Shown here: positions 25,339-34,130 of the stretch, in pieces
Layout: the number at the start of each line of letters is the position of its first letter
Numbering within the stretch: position 1 is the first letter of the stretch
Assembly: GCF_049310025.1 (NCBI RefSeq)
Contig: NZ_JBJYKD010000001.1
Location: forward strand, 132,830-196,829
From: JBJYKD01 sp049310025
Lineage (GTDB): Bacteria; Bacillota; Thermosediminibacteria; Thermosediminibacterales; Tepidanaerobacteraceae
DNA length: 64,000 bases
Direction: 5' to 3'
Made by a program: the position numbers and the translations under genes
The notes under the pieces: model-generated
Database searches by the model: none
Told to the model about the DNA's origin: nothing
What the model saw: the letters and a program-made list of their open reading frames with translations, nothing else

Positions 25339-26886
25339 TTGAAAAAGTTCAGGTATCGGATTCGTTTTAACGACAGGGTGGGTATGGTGAAGGATATATC
25401 CGAAGTAGTAGCAATGGGCCAAGCCAATATTTTATCCCTGTCGGTGCGGCCCGGAGAAATATACCTTCAGGTAGAACCGGTTTCCAGCGATAAGCTGCAT
25501 TTTATACTGGAAAATATATCCTCAATTAAGGATGTGCTGGAAGTCACCCCCATTGAGTGGATGCCTCACGAGCTTGCTGAGCAACAGCTCAGAACGGTCA
25601 TAAATTCGGTTCAGGAAGGTATACTATCCGTGAATGGAAATCTTGTAATTACCACATGCAATCTCAGGGCAACGCAGCTCCTTGGATTAGAATCTTCTCC
25701 CGTGGGCAGACTTTTGCCGGATGTTTTGAATTTACCCGCAGAGATTTTAAAACAATTGCGGGAAGGGAAAATGCTGGAACAAAAAGAGGTGAGCGCCCAG
25801 ACTTCCAAAGGCCGCCTGAAGCTGATGATAAATTCAAAGCCCGTTTTTGACGATACGGGCAGACCCTCCGGTTCGGTTTTAACGATTTATAAGATGTCGG
25901 AGGTTCGCCGCCTGGCCCACTCCTTGACAAGGCCGGTGATGGTCACCTTCGACGACATTATACATGAGAGCAAGAAGATGAAGGAAATTGTCGAAATGGC
26001 CAAAACCATAGCGGTCGGGGATTCCACGGTACTTTTGCGGGGCGAAAGCGGCACCGGAAAGGAGCTGTTCGCCAGAGCCATTCACATGGCCAGCCCGCGG
26101 AGAGATCACCCCTTTGTGGTAGTCAACTGCGCCGCCATTCCGGACACGCTTCTGGAAAGCGAACTCTTCGGTTACGCCGACGGCACCTTCACCGGTGCAA
26201 GGCGCGGCGGCCGGCCGGGGCTTTTTGAATTCGCCCATCACGGCACCATTTTTCTCGATGAGATCGGAGAAATACCACCCTACATCCAGGCGAAGCTGCT
26301 AAGGGTGTTGCAGGAAGGCAGCGTCCGCCGCCTGGGAGAACTGGAAGAAAACCGGGTGGATGTGAGGATTATTGCCGCCACCAATCGCCCGCTGGAAGAA
26401 ATGATAGTAAGGGGGGATTTCCGGCAGGACCTGTTCTACAGGTTAAACGTAATTCCCATCTATCTGCCGCCTTTAAGAGAACACAAAAAAGATATACCGG
26501 TGCTGGTGGATTATTTTATCTCCAAATTTAATCAGAGGCTTAACAAGAGCGTACAGGGTATATCGCCCGAGGCGCTGGATCGTTTAATGCAGTATGACTG
26601 GCCCGGTAATGTCAGAGAACTGGAAAATGTGATGGAAAGGGCCATGAATCTGGCCAGGGATTTTATCATAAAGCCCAATGATATAATAATCAATGCCCCT
26701 TCCTTTTTATCGTCTCCCGCGGAGAAATACTTTCATCTGAAAGATGCCGTCCAGGAGACGGAAAAGGAATCGCTTATTCGGGCCCTATCCCAGGGAGGAA
26801 GCGCCCGAAAAGCCGCAAAAATTCTCGGGGTTTCCCATACGACAGTGATCAAAAAAATAAAAAAATACGGGATATCGTTAAAATGA
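25339..26886 (+). CDS. ACT-PAS-AAA+-Fis sigma-54 activator (TyrR/PhhR-like)
   Basis: The 515-residue regulator has an N-terminal ACT-like domain (about 1-75, binding amino acids in this family), a PAS domain (about 85-185), an AAA+ domain (about 205-435) with GESGTGKELFARAIH and GTFTGA, and a C-terminal Fis-type HTH (GGSARKAAKILGVSHTTVIK). The TTG at 25339 follows a long G-run and AAA; the frame open from 25285 has no better site. Its position between an alanine symporter and alanine dehydrogenase, and the sigma-54 promoter of ald, indicate that it activates alanine catabolism in response to an amino acid. Confidence 0.9.
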   Translation: MKKFRYRIRFNDRVGMVKDISEVVAMGQANILSLSVRPGEIYLQVEPVSSDKLHFILENISSIKDVLEVTPIEWMPHELAEQQLRTVINSVQEGILSVNGNLVITTCNLRATQLLGLESSPVGRLLPDVLNLPAEILKQLREGKMLEQKEVSAQTSKGRLKLMINSKPVFDDTGRPSGSVLTIYKMSEVRRLAHSLTRPVMVTFDDIIHESKKMKEIVEMAKTIAVGDSTVLLRGESGTGKELFARAIHMASPRRDHPFVVVNCAAIPDTLLESELFGYADGTFTGARRGGRPGLFEFAHHGTIFLDEIGEIPPYIQAKLLRVLQEGSVRRLGELEENRVDVRIIAATNRPLEEMIVRGDFRQDLFYRLNVIPIYLPPLREHKKDIPVLVDYFISKFNQRLNKSVQGISPEALDRLMQYDWPGNVRELENVMERAMNLARDFIIKPNDIIINAPSFLSSPAEKYFHLKDAVQETEKESLIRALSQGGSARKAAKILGVSHTTVIKKIKKYGISLK

Positions 26887-26894
26887 TTTCCATC

Positions 26895-26912
26895 TGGAAC
26901 GAAATGTTTCCA
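26895..26912. promoter_or_regulatory. Candidate activator-binding palindrome, copy 2 (enhancer of ald)
   Basis: TGGAACGAAATGTTTCCA shares both arms, the flanking C and G-TTT bases and the 8-base spacer with copy 1. An extra TTTCCA half-site is adjacent at 26887-26892. It is 64 bases upstream of the -24 element, a usual place for an enhancer of sigma-54 transcription. Confidence 0.75.
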
Positions 26913-26976
26913 CCCTATAAAAATTTTTGACGCAAATTTATTCCCATATTGACAGAGCACCGCCCTTCCCTGCGCC

Positions 26977-26992
26977 TGGCACAATTTTTGCT
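26977..26992 (+). promoter_or_regulatory. Sigma-54 promoter of ald
   Basis: TGGCACAATTTTTGCT is a perfect match to TGGCAC-N5-TTGCW. Transcription should start near 27003, leaving a leader of about 45 bases to ald. Confidence 0.95.
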
Positions 26993-27048
26993 TAACTTTA
27001 AATATAGAGAAACAGCTTTTTAAAACTTAAAAAGGAGGGCAAATTAAA

Positions 27049-28173
27049 ATGATAGTTGGTGTTCCAAAAGAGATAAAGGCCCAGGAGAACCGCATCGCCA
27101 TGACCCCTGCCGGTGCCGACGCCTTTATAGCGGCCGGCCACAGGGTCCTGGTTGAAAAAGGCGCCGGTGAAGGTGCAGGTTTTTCCGATGACAGCTTCAA
27201 GGCTGTCGGTGCGGAAATCGTCCCCAGTGCCGCCGATGTGTGGGCAAGCAGTGACATGATAGTTAAGGTCAAGGAACCTCTCCCCTCGGAATACAGGTAC
27301 TTCAGACCCGGCCTGATACTCTTCACATACCTCCACCTGGCTCCTGAACCGGAATTGACCAAGGCTTTGATGGACAAAAAAGTGGTGGCAATAGCCTATG
27401 AAACCGTGCAAAAAGCTGACAGGAGTCTCCCTCTACTTACACCCATGAGTGAGATTGCGGGCCGCATGGCTGTGCAGGTAGGTGCCACTTATCTCGAAAA
27501 AATTCACGGCGGCAAGGGCGTATTGCTGGACGGCGTCGCCGGCGTCCCCCCGGCGTCGGTGGTTGTGGTCGGCGCCGGTACCGTGGGCACCAGTGCTGTT
27601 AAAAGGGCCGTGGGTGTAGGCGCCAGGGTTACGGTTATCGATGTGAACATCGACAGGCTCCGCTATCTTGAAGATATTTTCCGCAACAGCATCGAAACCC
27701 TCTATTCCAACAGGTTTAACCTGTTCGAAGCCGTAAGCCAGGCAGATCTGGTGGTGGGGTCGGTTTTAATACCGGGAGCCAAAGCCCCAAAACTCATTAC
27801 CGAAGAAATGGTTAAGAACATGAAACCCGGCAGCGTAATAGTTGATGTGGCCATCGACCAGGGCGGCTGTGTGGAGACCATAGATCATCCCACGACTCAT
27901 GCGGACCCCGTATTCGTAAAACACGGAGTCGTGCATTATGCCGTAGCCAACATTCCGGGCGTAGTTCCCCGCACATCAACCCTAGCCCTGACCAACGCCA
28001 CACTTCCTTACGCGCTTAGAATAGCCAACAAGGGCTGGAAACAGGCGATCACTGAAGATCCGGCCCTTGCCCGGGGGGTTAATGTGCTGGATGGCAAGGT
28101 AACCTACGCCGCGGTAGCCGCCGCTCACAATCTGCCCTATTATCCTCTTGAGGACGTGCTGAAAAATATGTAA
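27049..28173 (+). CDS. ald: Alanine dehydrogenase
   Basis: The 374-residue enzyme begins MIVGVPKEIKAQENRIAMTP, typical of Ald, with the NAD-binding motif VVVGAGTVGTSAVKRAVGVGA and the conserved VDVAIDQGGCVETIDHPTTH stretch. It interconverts L-alanine with pyruvate, ammonia and NADH. ATG 27049 follows AAGGAGGG. It is controlled by the sigma-54 promoter upstream and probably by the adjacent ACT-domain activator. A bidirectional terminator follows. Confidence 0.97.
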   Translation: MIVGVPKEIKAQENRIAMTPAGADAFIAAGHRVLVEKGAGEGAGFSDDSFKAVGAEIVPSAADVWASSDMIVKVKEPLPSEYRYFRPGLILFTYLHLAPEPELTKALMDKKVVAIAYETVQKADRSLPLLTPMSEIAGRMAVQVGATYLEKIHGGKGVLLDGVAGVPPASVVVVGAGTVGTSAVKRAVGVGARVTVIDVNIDRLRYLEDIFRNSIETLYSNRFNLFEAVSQADLVVGSVLIPGAKAPKLITEEMVKNMKPGSVIVDVAIDQGGCVETIDHPTTHADPVFVKHGVVHYAVANIPGVVPRTSTLALTNATLPYALRIANKGWKQAITEDPALARGVNVLDGKVTYAAVAAAHNLPYYPLEDVLKNM

Positions 28174-28189
28174 ACAATGTGTCCACAAA

Positions 28190-28231
28190 GAAACCGGCAC
28201 GCCGGAGTTTTTATCCCGGTATGCCGGTTTC
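28190..28231. terminator. Bidirectional hairpin between ald and the histidine kinase gene
   Basis: GAAACCGGCA...TGCCGGTTTC form a long stem (about 16-18 bp with two mismatches) around a TTTTTAT loop. It separates two convergent genes. Confidence 0.7.
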
Positions 28232-28268
28232 CTGCCTCTTATAGTGTATTGCTATTAACACTGGATAA

Positions 28269-29993
28269 TTACGGAATTACCGGAAGAGTAAAGTAAAATT
28301 CGGTCCCGCCGGCGGGGTGGTTTTTTGCAAAAACCCTGCCTCCATGGGCCTCAACAATATTTTTGACTATGGCAAGACCAAGCCCTGTACCTCCCTTGTG
28401 GCGGGCTCTGGACTTGTCCACCTTGTAAAACCTTTCCCATACAAAAGGCAGTTCATCTTCAGGAATGCCCGGCCCCTGGTCTTTGACCGAAACCATAACC
28501 CCGCCGTCATTTGTCCTCGCTTTTATAAGAATTTCCTTGCCGTTTTCCGAATATCTCAAAGCGTTGTCGATGAGGTTAATAAGCACCTGCTCTATCCTGT
28601 CCTCGTCGGCCATCACCAGCGGTAATTCCTCGAATTCGGTCTTTAATACAATACCCTTTTGCTCGGCAATTGGAGTAACTTTTTTTATGACTCTCTCGGT
28701 AAGGTGTCGTATAGAAATCTTATCCTTCTTTAAGTTCAGGTGACCCGTTTCTATTTGAGTCAGGTCTAAAAGCTCATTCACCAGCCGCCTCAACCTCAGG
28801 GTTTCCTCAAGGATTATATTCAAATATTTCTTTTTTTCCACAGGGTCTTCCACCATGTCGTCAATAAGGGCTTCTGTATATCCTTGCAGGTAAGACAGGG
28901 GCGTCCTGAGTTCATGGGAAACATTGCCCACAAATTCCCTTCTCAAATGTTCCAGTTTTCGCTCCCTGGTTACATCCTGCAGGACCGCCACCACCCCCCA
29001 GAGTCCCAGGTCTTTGTCCATAAGGGGGGCCAGCCTGACGCTAAGCACCCTGCCGTTTATTTTAATTTCATCTTGTAACGAGCTTTTTGTATCCTTTACT
29101 TTTTCGAGAAATGGGCTTAAAACCTGGAACCCTTTGTCTTCCGCATTCTGTTCCGAGTCGCCCCGCAAGAGCTCTTCCGCCTGGGGGTTGGCCATAAGCA
29201 CGTTCCCGTCGTTATCAAAGGTTATTACGCCGTCGGTCATGCTTAAAAGGACGTTCCTCAGTTGATCTTTTTCCTGGGAAAGGGCGTTGATGTTCTTTTT
29301 CAGGGCGTCGGACAGGTAGTTGATGCTTTTGGCCAGTGTTCCTATCTCATCGTCGGACAGCACCTCCACCCTTCCCTCAAAATCTCCCTTCGCCATACCC
29401 TCGGCAATTTTCTTCATCTGCACCAGCGGCCTGGAGATGGACCTGGACAGGAAAAAGCTCAGTCCGGTAGCCACCAGCACCGCTCCCGCGGCGGCCATCA
29501 TCACCAGACGCCTGATCTCCCAGATGGAATTCTGAATCGATGCCATGGGAGAATACAAAATAAGCCCGCCTATCACCTCTTCATCGGTTTTTATGGGAAG
29601 AGCGACCGTCAGCATAGCGGCACTGAACTGGGGCATGTATCCCTTGTGAACCACAATGCGGCCTTTCAGGACTTCGGCGAATTCCTTGCCATCCAAAACC
29701 ATACCTTTAAATTTTAGAAGGTTTGAGCTCGCCTTGATGAGACCCTGGCGGTCCACCACCACCGCATGGGCATTGATGAATTTGCTTATATCAAGAAGCT
29801 CCAGGGGATCGACCCCCTGCAAAATAAGTGCGATGAGTTGCTGGCCTTCATTTATCATCTCATTTTTCCTTATGTCAAAATAGAAGTCCTCAAACAGGCT
29901 GGATAGGACCAGCGTGGAAAACAAAAGGGTTACAATTGTAAGAAGAATCATATATAACCAGAGTTTTCCGATAATGCTCTTCCTGAGATTCAC
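28269..29993 (-). CDS. Membrane sensor histidine kinase
   Basis: The 574-residue kinase has TM1 (about 12-34), an extracellular sensor of about 125 residues, TM2 (about 163-185), HAMP, a PAS domain (about 240-340), the HisKA dimerisation helix with the phospho-His in NVSHELRTPLSYLQGY, and a HATPase domain (NLIDNALRYS, DQGPGIPEDELPFVWERFYK, GGTGLGLAIVK). It resembles the PhoR/ResE/WalK class; the stimulus cannot be assigned. Its start overlaps the response regulator stop by 4 bases. Confidence 0.95.
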   Translation of the reverse strand: MNLRKSIIGKLWLYMILLTIVTLLFSTLVLSSLFEDFYFDIRKNEMINEGQQLIALILQGVDPLELLDISKFINAHAVVVDRQGLIKASSNLLKFKGMVLDGKEFAEVLKGRIVVHKGYMPQFSAAMLTVALPIKTDEEVIGGLILYSPMASIQNSIWEIRRLVMMAAAGAVLVATGLSFFLSRSISRPLVQMKKIAEGMAKGDFEGRVEVLSDDEIGTLAKSINYLSDALKKNINALSQEKDQLRNVLLSMTDGVITFDNDGNVLMANPQAEELLRGDSEQNAEDKGFQVLSPFLEKVKDTKSSLQDEIKINGRVLSVRLAPLMDKDLGLWGVVAVLQDVTRERKLEHLRREFVGNVSHELRTPLSYLQGYTEALIDDMVEDPVEKKKYLNIILEETLRLRRLVNELLDLTQIETGHLNLKKDKISIRHLTERVIKKVTPIAEQKGIVLKTEFEELPLVMADEDRIEQVLINLIDNALRYSENGKEILIKARTNDGGVMVSVKDQGPGIPEDELPFVWERFYKVDKSRARHKGGTGLGLAIVKNIVEAHGGRVFAKNHPAGGTEFYFTLPVIP

Positions 29994-30676
29994 TTTATCA
30001 CCTCAAACTTATAGCCGACCCCCCAGACGGTACTTATATACGAGGCGGCCTTGCTCCGGCCCAGTTTTTCCCTTAACTGCTTTATATGGGTGTCAACGGT
30101 CCTCAGGCTGCCGAAGAAGTCATAACCCCACACTTCTTCTAGCAACTTCTCACGCGTGAATACCTTGTCCTTATTTTTGGCAAGGAAGTATAAAAGGTCA
30201 AATTCCTTGGGAGTTAAATCCACTTCCCTGCCGTCCACCTTTACCGTCCTGGAAGCGGGCACTATTATGAGATCAGGGAAGCTGAGGGTTTCGTCGGTCT
30301 TTTCACGGGGGCCCAGGCGCCTTAAAAGAGCTTTTACTCGGGCCGTAAGCTCCCGCGGGCTGAAGGGTTTTACCACGTAATCGTCGGCACCCAGTTCAAA
30401 GCCCAGCACCTTATCAAATTCTTCCCCTCGGGCGGTTAGCAAAATGACGGGAATATCGGATTTTTCCCTTATTTGTCGGCATACGGTCCACCCGTCCACC
30501 ACCGGAAGCATTATGTCCAGGATTACAAGGTTATATTTAGACCTTGAAAGCATATCCAGCGCCTGCTGGCCGTCATAGGCCTCGTCCACGGAGTATCCTT
30601 CCTTTTCCAGGTAAAGCCGCACCAGCTCGACCATCCGCTTTTCATCGTCCACCACGAGTATCTTTATATCATTCAT
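29990..30676 (-). CDS. OmpR-family response regulator
   Basis: The 228-residue protein has a receiver domain (phospho-Asp in NLVILDIMLPVVDGW, acidic pocket VVDDEKR) and a C-terminal winged helix (TPKEFDLLYFLAKNKDKVFTREKLL, RTVDTHIKQLREKL). It is translationally coupled to its kinase partner. The promoter at 30734-30762 lies over the end of the upstream deacetylase gene. Confidence 0.95.
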   Translation of the reverse strand: MNDIKILVVDDEKRMVELVRLYLEKEGYSVDEAYDGQQALDMLSRSKYNLVILDIMLPVVDGWTVCRQIREKSDIPVILLTARGEEFDKVLGFELGADDYVVKPFSPRELTARVKALLRRLGPREKTDETLSFPDLIIVPASRTVKVDGREVDLTPKEFDLLYFLAKNKDKVFTREKLLEEVWGYDFFGSLRTVDTHIKQLREKLGRSKAASYISTVWGVGYKFEVIK

Positions 30677-30698
30677 TTTCTTTCCCCCTAAAAGAAAA

Positions 30699-30717
30699 GG
30701 CCAAGAAAATCTTGACC
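30699..30717 (-). terminator. Hairpin with T-rich tail between the deacetylase and response regulator genes
   Basis: On the minus strand GGTCAAG and CTTGGCC form a 7-bp stem (one G-T pair) followed by TTTTCTTTT. It would end the deacetylase transcript, but it also lies inside the regulator's leader. Confidence 0.5.
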
Positions 30718-30733
30718 CAGAATTCCTACTAAT

Positions 30734-30762
30734 ATTATAGATTTTACTCTATTTTTCGTCAA
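30734..30762 (-). promoter_or_regulatory. Sigma-A promoter of the two-component operon
   Basis: On the minus strand TTGACG (30762-30757) and TATAAT (30739-30734) are exactly 17 bases apart. The -35 overlaps the final codons of the deacetylase gene. Confidence 0.75.
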
Positions 30763-31538
30763 CTCTTTCTCATTTCACCGGTAGATTTGTCGATATAATA
30801 ATCTCCCTTTATCAAAAGTTGAGAAACGGGTACGATTTCGTATCCCTGCCTTTTTAATTCATTTATAATGGGTTCCAGGGCCTCCGCCGTGTGCTTCCCG
30901 TTGTTGTGAAACAGCACTATAGAACCGGGCTTTACTCGTTTCATCACCCTGTCGTATATGGCGCCGGCGCTTAAATCCTTCCAGTCCAGTGAATCCACGT
31001 CCCATTGAATTACATAATAACCCAGTTCATTGGCGGTGGTTATGAGAGTGTTGCTGTAGTCACCAAACGGCGGCCTGAACAATGTGGCGTTCTGGTTTGT
31101 GAGCTCTTTTATCTTATCATGGGTGGCGCTTAACTCTTCTATTATCTTGCTTTTGGGGAGACGGCCCATACTGGGATGGGTGGCCGAATGGTTGCCTATC
31201 TCATGGCCCTCCCGGGCGATGCGCCTGGTCATATCCGGGTATTTGTCCATCCAGAATTTCACAAGGAAAAAAGTTGTCTTGATGTTATGCCTTTTCAATA
31301 TTTCCAGCAGTTTTGGGGTAATGTCGGAACCCCAGGCCGCGTCAAAGGATATGGCCACTTTTTTCTCACGGGTCTCAACCCTGTAAATCGGCACCAGGCG
31401 GTCGGCACCGGCAAAAACACCGACAGCCTTCGGCAAAAAGGCGCAAAAATGAGAAAAAGCCACGGCAAATACGGTTGTCAGGCAGATAAACCATGTAACA
31501 ACTCTTTTATTAAAACACAATCTCCTTATTGGCTCCAC
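30759..31538 (-). CDS. PdaB/YlxY-like polysaccharide deacetylase
   Basis: The 259-residue protein has an N-terminal membrane anchor or signal (VVTWFICLTTVFAVAFSHF) and a NodB-type domain (about 58-240). The catalytic-base motif reads SFDAAWG, so the usual second Asp of TFDD is replaced as in many PdaB-type proteins. The His pair is in HEIGNHSATHPSM, with RPPFGDY and VLFHNNGKHTAEAL following. PdaB-class proteins act on cortex or cell-wall glycans during sporulation. It is monocistronic on the minus strand. Confidence 0.85.
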   Translation of the reverse strand: MEPIRRLCFNKRVVTWFICLTTVFAVAFSHFCAFLPKAVGVFAGADRLVPIYRVETREKKVAISFDAAWGSDITPKLLEILKRHNIKTTFFLVKFWMDKYPDMTRRIAREGHEIGNHSATHPSMGRLPKSKIIEELSATHDKIKELTNQNATLFRPPFGDYSNTLITTANELGYYVIQWDVDSLDWKDLSAGAIYDRVMKRVKPGSIVLFHNNGKHTAEALEPIINELKRQGYEIVPVSQLLIKGDYYIDKSTGEMRKS

Positions 31539-31696
31539 CTCCCATTCTCACCTATATATACTTATTCATTGAAAAATTTTCTTATGATAATTGGCGGGAG
31601 CCGTGAAAACTTTTTATGTAATGAATCTCATTAATGTCGAATATGTGAAACTCAACCGGAATAAAATTTATTAAAAGCATTGGGAGGTGTGCCTAA

Positions 31697-31996
31697 ATGG
31701 TATCCGCAAGACAGAGAAAAGGAGTTGTAATGGGAATAATATGGGGCTTAATGGCATGGATACCGTATTATACCGATTACCTGGATTCTTTTCGGGAAAT
31801 TCTGGGTATCCCGGCCGCCCTTGGCTTAAACCTTGAACTGGCTTTAAACCGGGGCGACGCCTTTGTTTTCAGCATTTTACTTGGAGCAGGCATGGGATTT
31901 GTCTTCGGCAGCACCGTTGATTTTTTCAGAACCAGCGTAAAAATAATCGGCCTTTTCCCCGCAAAAAAAAGAAGGCTCCTCAGGAGGGGGTTGTAA
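31697..31996 (+). CDS. Small two-TM membrane protein, function unknown
   Basis: The 99-residue protein has two hydrophobic segments (GVVMGIIWGLMAWIPYYTDYL and FVFSILLGAGMGFVFGSTVDF) and a basic C-terminus (AKKRRLLRRGL). I do not recognise its family. ATG follows GGAGGTG. It ends 3 bases before the GDT1-like gene, so the two are probably co-expressed and might work together. Confidence 0.7.
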   Translation: MVSARQRKGVVMGIIWGLMAWIPYYTDYLDSFREILGIPAALGLNLELALNRGDAFVFSILLGAGMGFVFGSTVDFFRTSVKIIGLFPAKKRRLLRRGL

Positions 31997-31999
31997 GCC

Positions 32000-32275
32000 T
32001 TGCTCCTGTGGAAAACCTTCATAACGACCTTCACACTGGTTTTTCTGGCGGAACTGGGGGATAAAACCCAGCTTTCCACAATGCTGATGGCGGCACATAA
32101 TGAATCGTATATCAGCGTATTTCTTGGAGCGTCTCTTGCCCTAATATCGAGCACATTGATCGGCGTATACCTGGGGGCGGTTATATCCAGGTCCTTCCCT
32201 ATTTATTATATACATCTCGGCGCCGGGATCGCCTTTATTATTATCGGCATCCTGCTTATAGCACAGAAAATCTAA
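32000..32275 (+). CDS. Half-size GDT1/UPF0016 family cation transporter
   Basis: The 91-residue, three-TM protein contains the family motif FLAELGDKTQLSTMLM (E-x-G-D-K-T). Full GDT1/TMEM165 and MneA-type Mn or Ca transporters have two such repeats; single-repeat bacterial forms act as dimers. The start is TTG at 32000, within 4 bases of the preceding stop. No second half-size copy is adjacent. Confidence 0.85.
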   Translation: MLLWKTFITTFTLVFLAELGDKTQLSTMLMAAHNESYISVFLGASLALISSTLIGVYLGAVISRSFPIYYIHLGAGIAFIIIGILLIAQKI

Positions 32276-32403
32276 TACGCATATTTTAATTGTGGCATTA
32301 CGCAAAAGGCGTGGAGTTAAGACAAACTGTGTAAATTTTAATGCAAATATGCCAAGATTTTGTTATAATATTTTGAGGAAAAAAACAGGGGGAGAGGATT
32401 TTT

Positions 32404-34041
32404 TTGTCCGCAGATTCTATATTTACACTATTCGGTGGACTGGGGCTGTTCATTTACGGGATGAAGCTCATGGGTGAAGGCCTGGAAAGGGCAGCCGGAG
32501 ACAGGCTAAGAAACCTCCTGGAGCTTCTCACCAGAAACAGGATTCTCGGAGTCCTGATCGGAACACTGGTCACCGCCATCATCCAGAGCAGCAGTGCTAC
32601 TACGGTAATGGTTGTGGGCCTGGTTAACGCCGGTCTCATGGACCTCATGCAGGCCATCGGCGTCATCATGGGAGCCAACATAGGAACCACCATGACGGCT
32701 CAACTCATCGCCTTCAAATTGACCAAGCTGGCGCTTCCGTCTATAGGCCTCGGGACGGCCGTTTTCATTTTCGGGAGGCAGAAAACACAAAAATTCATCG
32801 GACAGGTAATACTGGGATTCGGCCTTTTATTTTTTGGAATGCAGACCATGGAGGTGGCTTTAAAACCCCTGGCCGGGATGCCGGGATTCGTCAGTTTTAT
32901 GGCAAATTTCGGTAAAACTCCTTTGTTAGGCGTGTTTGCAGGATTTATTACCACCGGCATCGTCCAGAGCAGCAGCGCCACCATAGGCATCCTTCAAGCC
33001 CTGGCGGACCAGGGTGTTGTCAACATTTCCATCGCATTGCCCATCCTTTTCGGTGACAACATTGGGACATGCGTGACAGCCCTTCTTGCAAGTATCGGCG
33101 CCAACATCACCGCCCGAAGAGCGGCCCTGCTTCACCTCACCTTTAACATAATAGGAACTTTAATATTTTTATTGATACTTCCCGTGGTCCAGGTGCTCAT
33201 AAGTTACACCTCTTCCGACCCCGTGCGCCAGATCGCCAATGCCCACACTTTTTTTAATGTAACAAACACCATCATTCAACTACCCTTCGCCTTCCTTCTG
33301 GTCAGACTGGTTACATATCTCATCCCGGGCAATCCCGATGTAATAGAGAGAGGCGTGAAATATATAGACGATAGATTGCTTGAAACTCCTTCCATCGCCA
33401 TGGTTCAGGTAAAAAAAGAAATCTCCCGCATGGGGCAATTATCGCTGGAGACATTAAAGGATGCCATAAACATTTTCCTGTATTATAACGAACAAAAAGA
33501 TAAACTTGCCAGGGAAAAGGAATCGGTCATCAATGAGCTTGCCCGGGAAATCACCCGTTATCTTGCGCTTCTTTCCCGCCAGTCCTTGCCATCAGACGAA
33601 TCCAACCTCATTACAAACATGATCAATGCCGTAAACGACATGGAAAGAGTGGGGGATCATGCCATGAACATACTGGAGCTGGCGGAGTACAAAGATGAAC
33701 ACCGCCTTCCCTTCAGCAACGAAGCTCTGAAAGAACTGGTGGAAATGTCCGCCAAGGTGCAGGAAACCTTTTCCCTTGCCGTTGAGGCATTTTCAAATTA
33801 CGATAAAAATATTGCCAGTAAAATCGTGGTGAACGAAGAAGAAATTGATAACATGGAAAAGGAACTAAGAGCCCACCACATAAAAAGGCTCAATGAGGGG
33901 AAGTGCAATCCGAGTTCCGGCGTGATATATCTTGATGTGTTGAACAACCTGGAACGTGTAGGCGATCACGCCTTCAACCTGGCCTCCTATATCCTTCATA
34001 TCGATAAAAATTATAAGGATTTAACCAAATTGATTAAATGA
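32404..34041 (+). CDS. Na+/phosphate cotransporter family protein with PhoU-like C-terminus
   Basis: The 545-residue protein has about eight to nine membrane segments with two inverted QSSSAT motifs (IIQSSSATTVMVVGLV and GIVQSSSATIGILQAL) typical of Na/Pi-cotransporters. A C-terminal PhoU-like helical domain (about 340-540) follows, with NDMERVGDHAMN and NNLERVGDHAFN repeats that bind metal in PhoU. It is likely to move inorganic phosphate. The TTG start at 32404 follows GGGGGAGAGGA. Confidence 0.93.
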   Translation: MSADSIFTLFGGLGLFIYGMKLMGEGLERAAGDRLRNLLELLTRNRILGVLIGTLVTAIIQSSSATTVMVVGLVNAGLMDLMQAIGVIMGANIGTTMTAQLIAFKLTKLALPSIGLGTAVFIFGRQKTQKFIGQVILGFGLLFFGMQTMEVALKPLAGMPGFVSFMANFGKTPLLGVFAGFITTGIVQSSSATIGILQALADQGVVNISIALPILFGDNIGTCVTALLASIGANITARRAALLHLTFNIIGTLIFLLILPVVQVLISYTSSDPVRQIANAHTFFNVTNTIIQLPFAFLLVRLVTYLIPGNPDVIERGVKYIDDRLLETPSIAMVQVKKEISRMGQLSLETLKDAINIFLYYNEQKDKLAREKESVINELAREITRYLALLSRQSLPSDESNLITNMINAVNDMERVGDHAMNILELAEYKDEHRLPFSNEALKELVEMSAKVQETFSLAVEAFSNYDKNIASKIVVNEEEIDNMEKELRAHHIKRLNEGKCNPSSGVIYLDVLNNLERVGDHAFNLASYILHIDKNYKDLTKLIK

Positions 34042-34078
34042 TAATGATAAGGAATATAAATTCCAAGGGCGACAAGTT

Positions 34079-34114
34079 AAAAACCCTGCGATTTCGGAAC
34101 CGCAGGGTTTTTTA
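34079..34114 (+). terminator. Intrinsic terminator after the Na/Pi transporter gene
   Basis: AAACCCTGCG and CGCAGGGTTT form a 10-bp stem with a 10-base loop, followed by TTTTATTT. The A-run on the other side lets it also serve the convergent UPF0182 gene. Confidence 0.88.
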
Positions 34115-34130
34115 TTTCAATCAATGCTTT

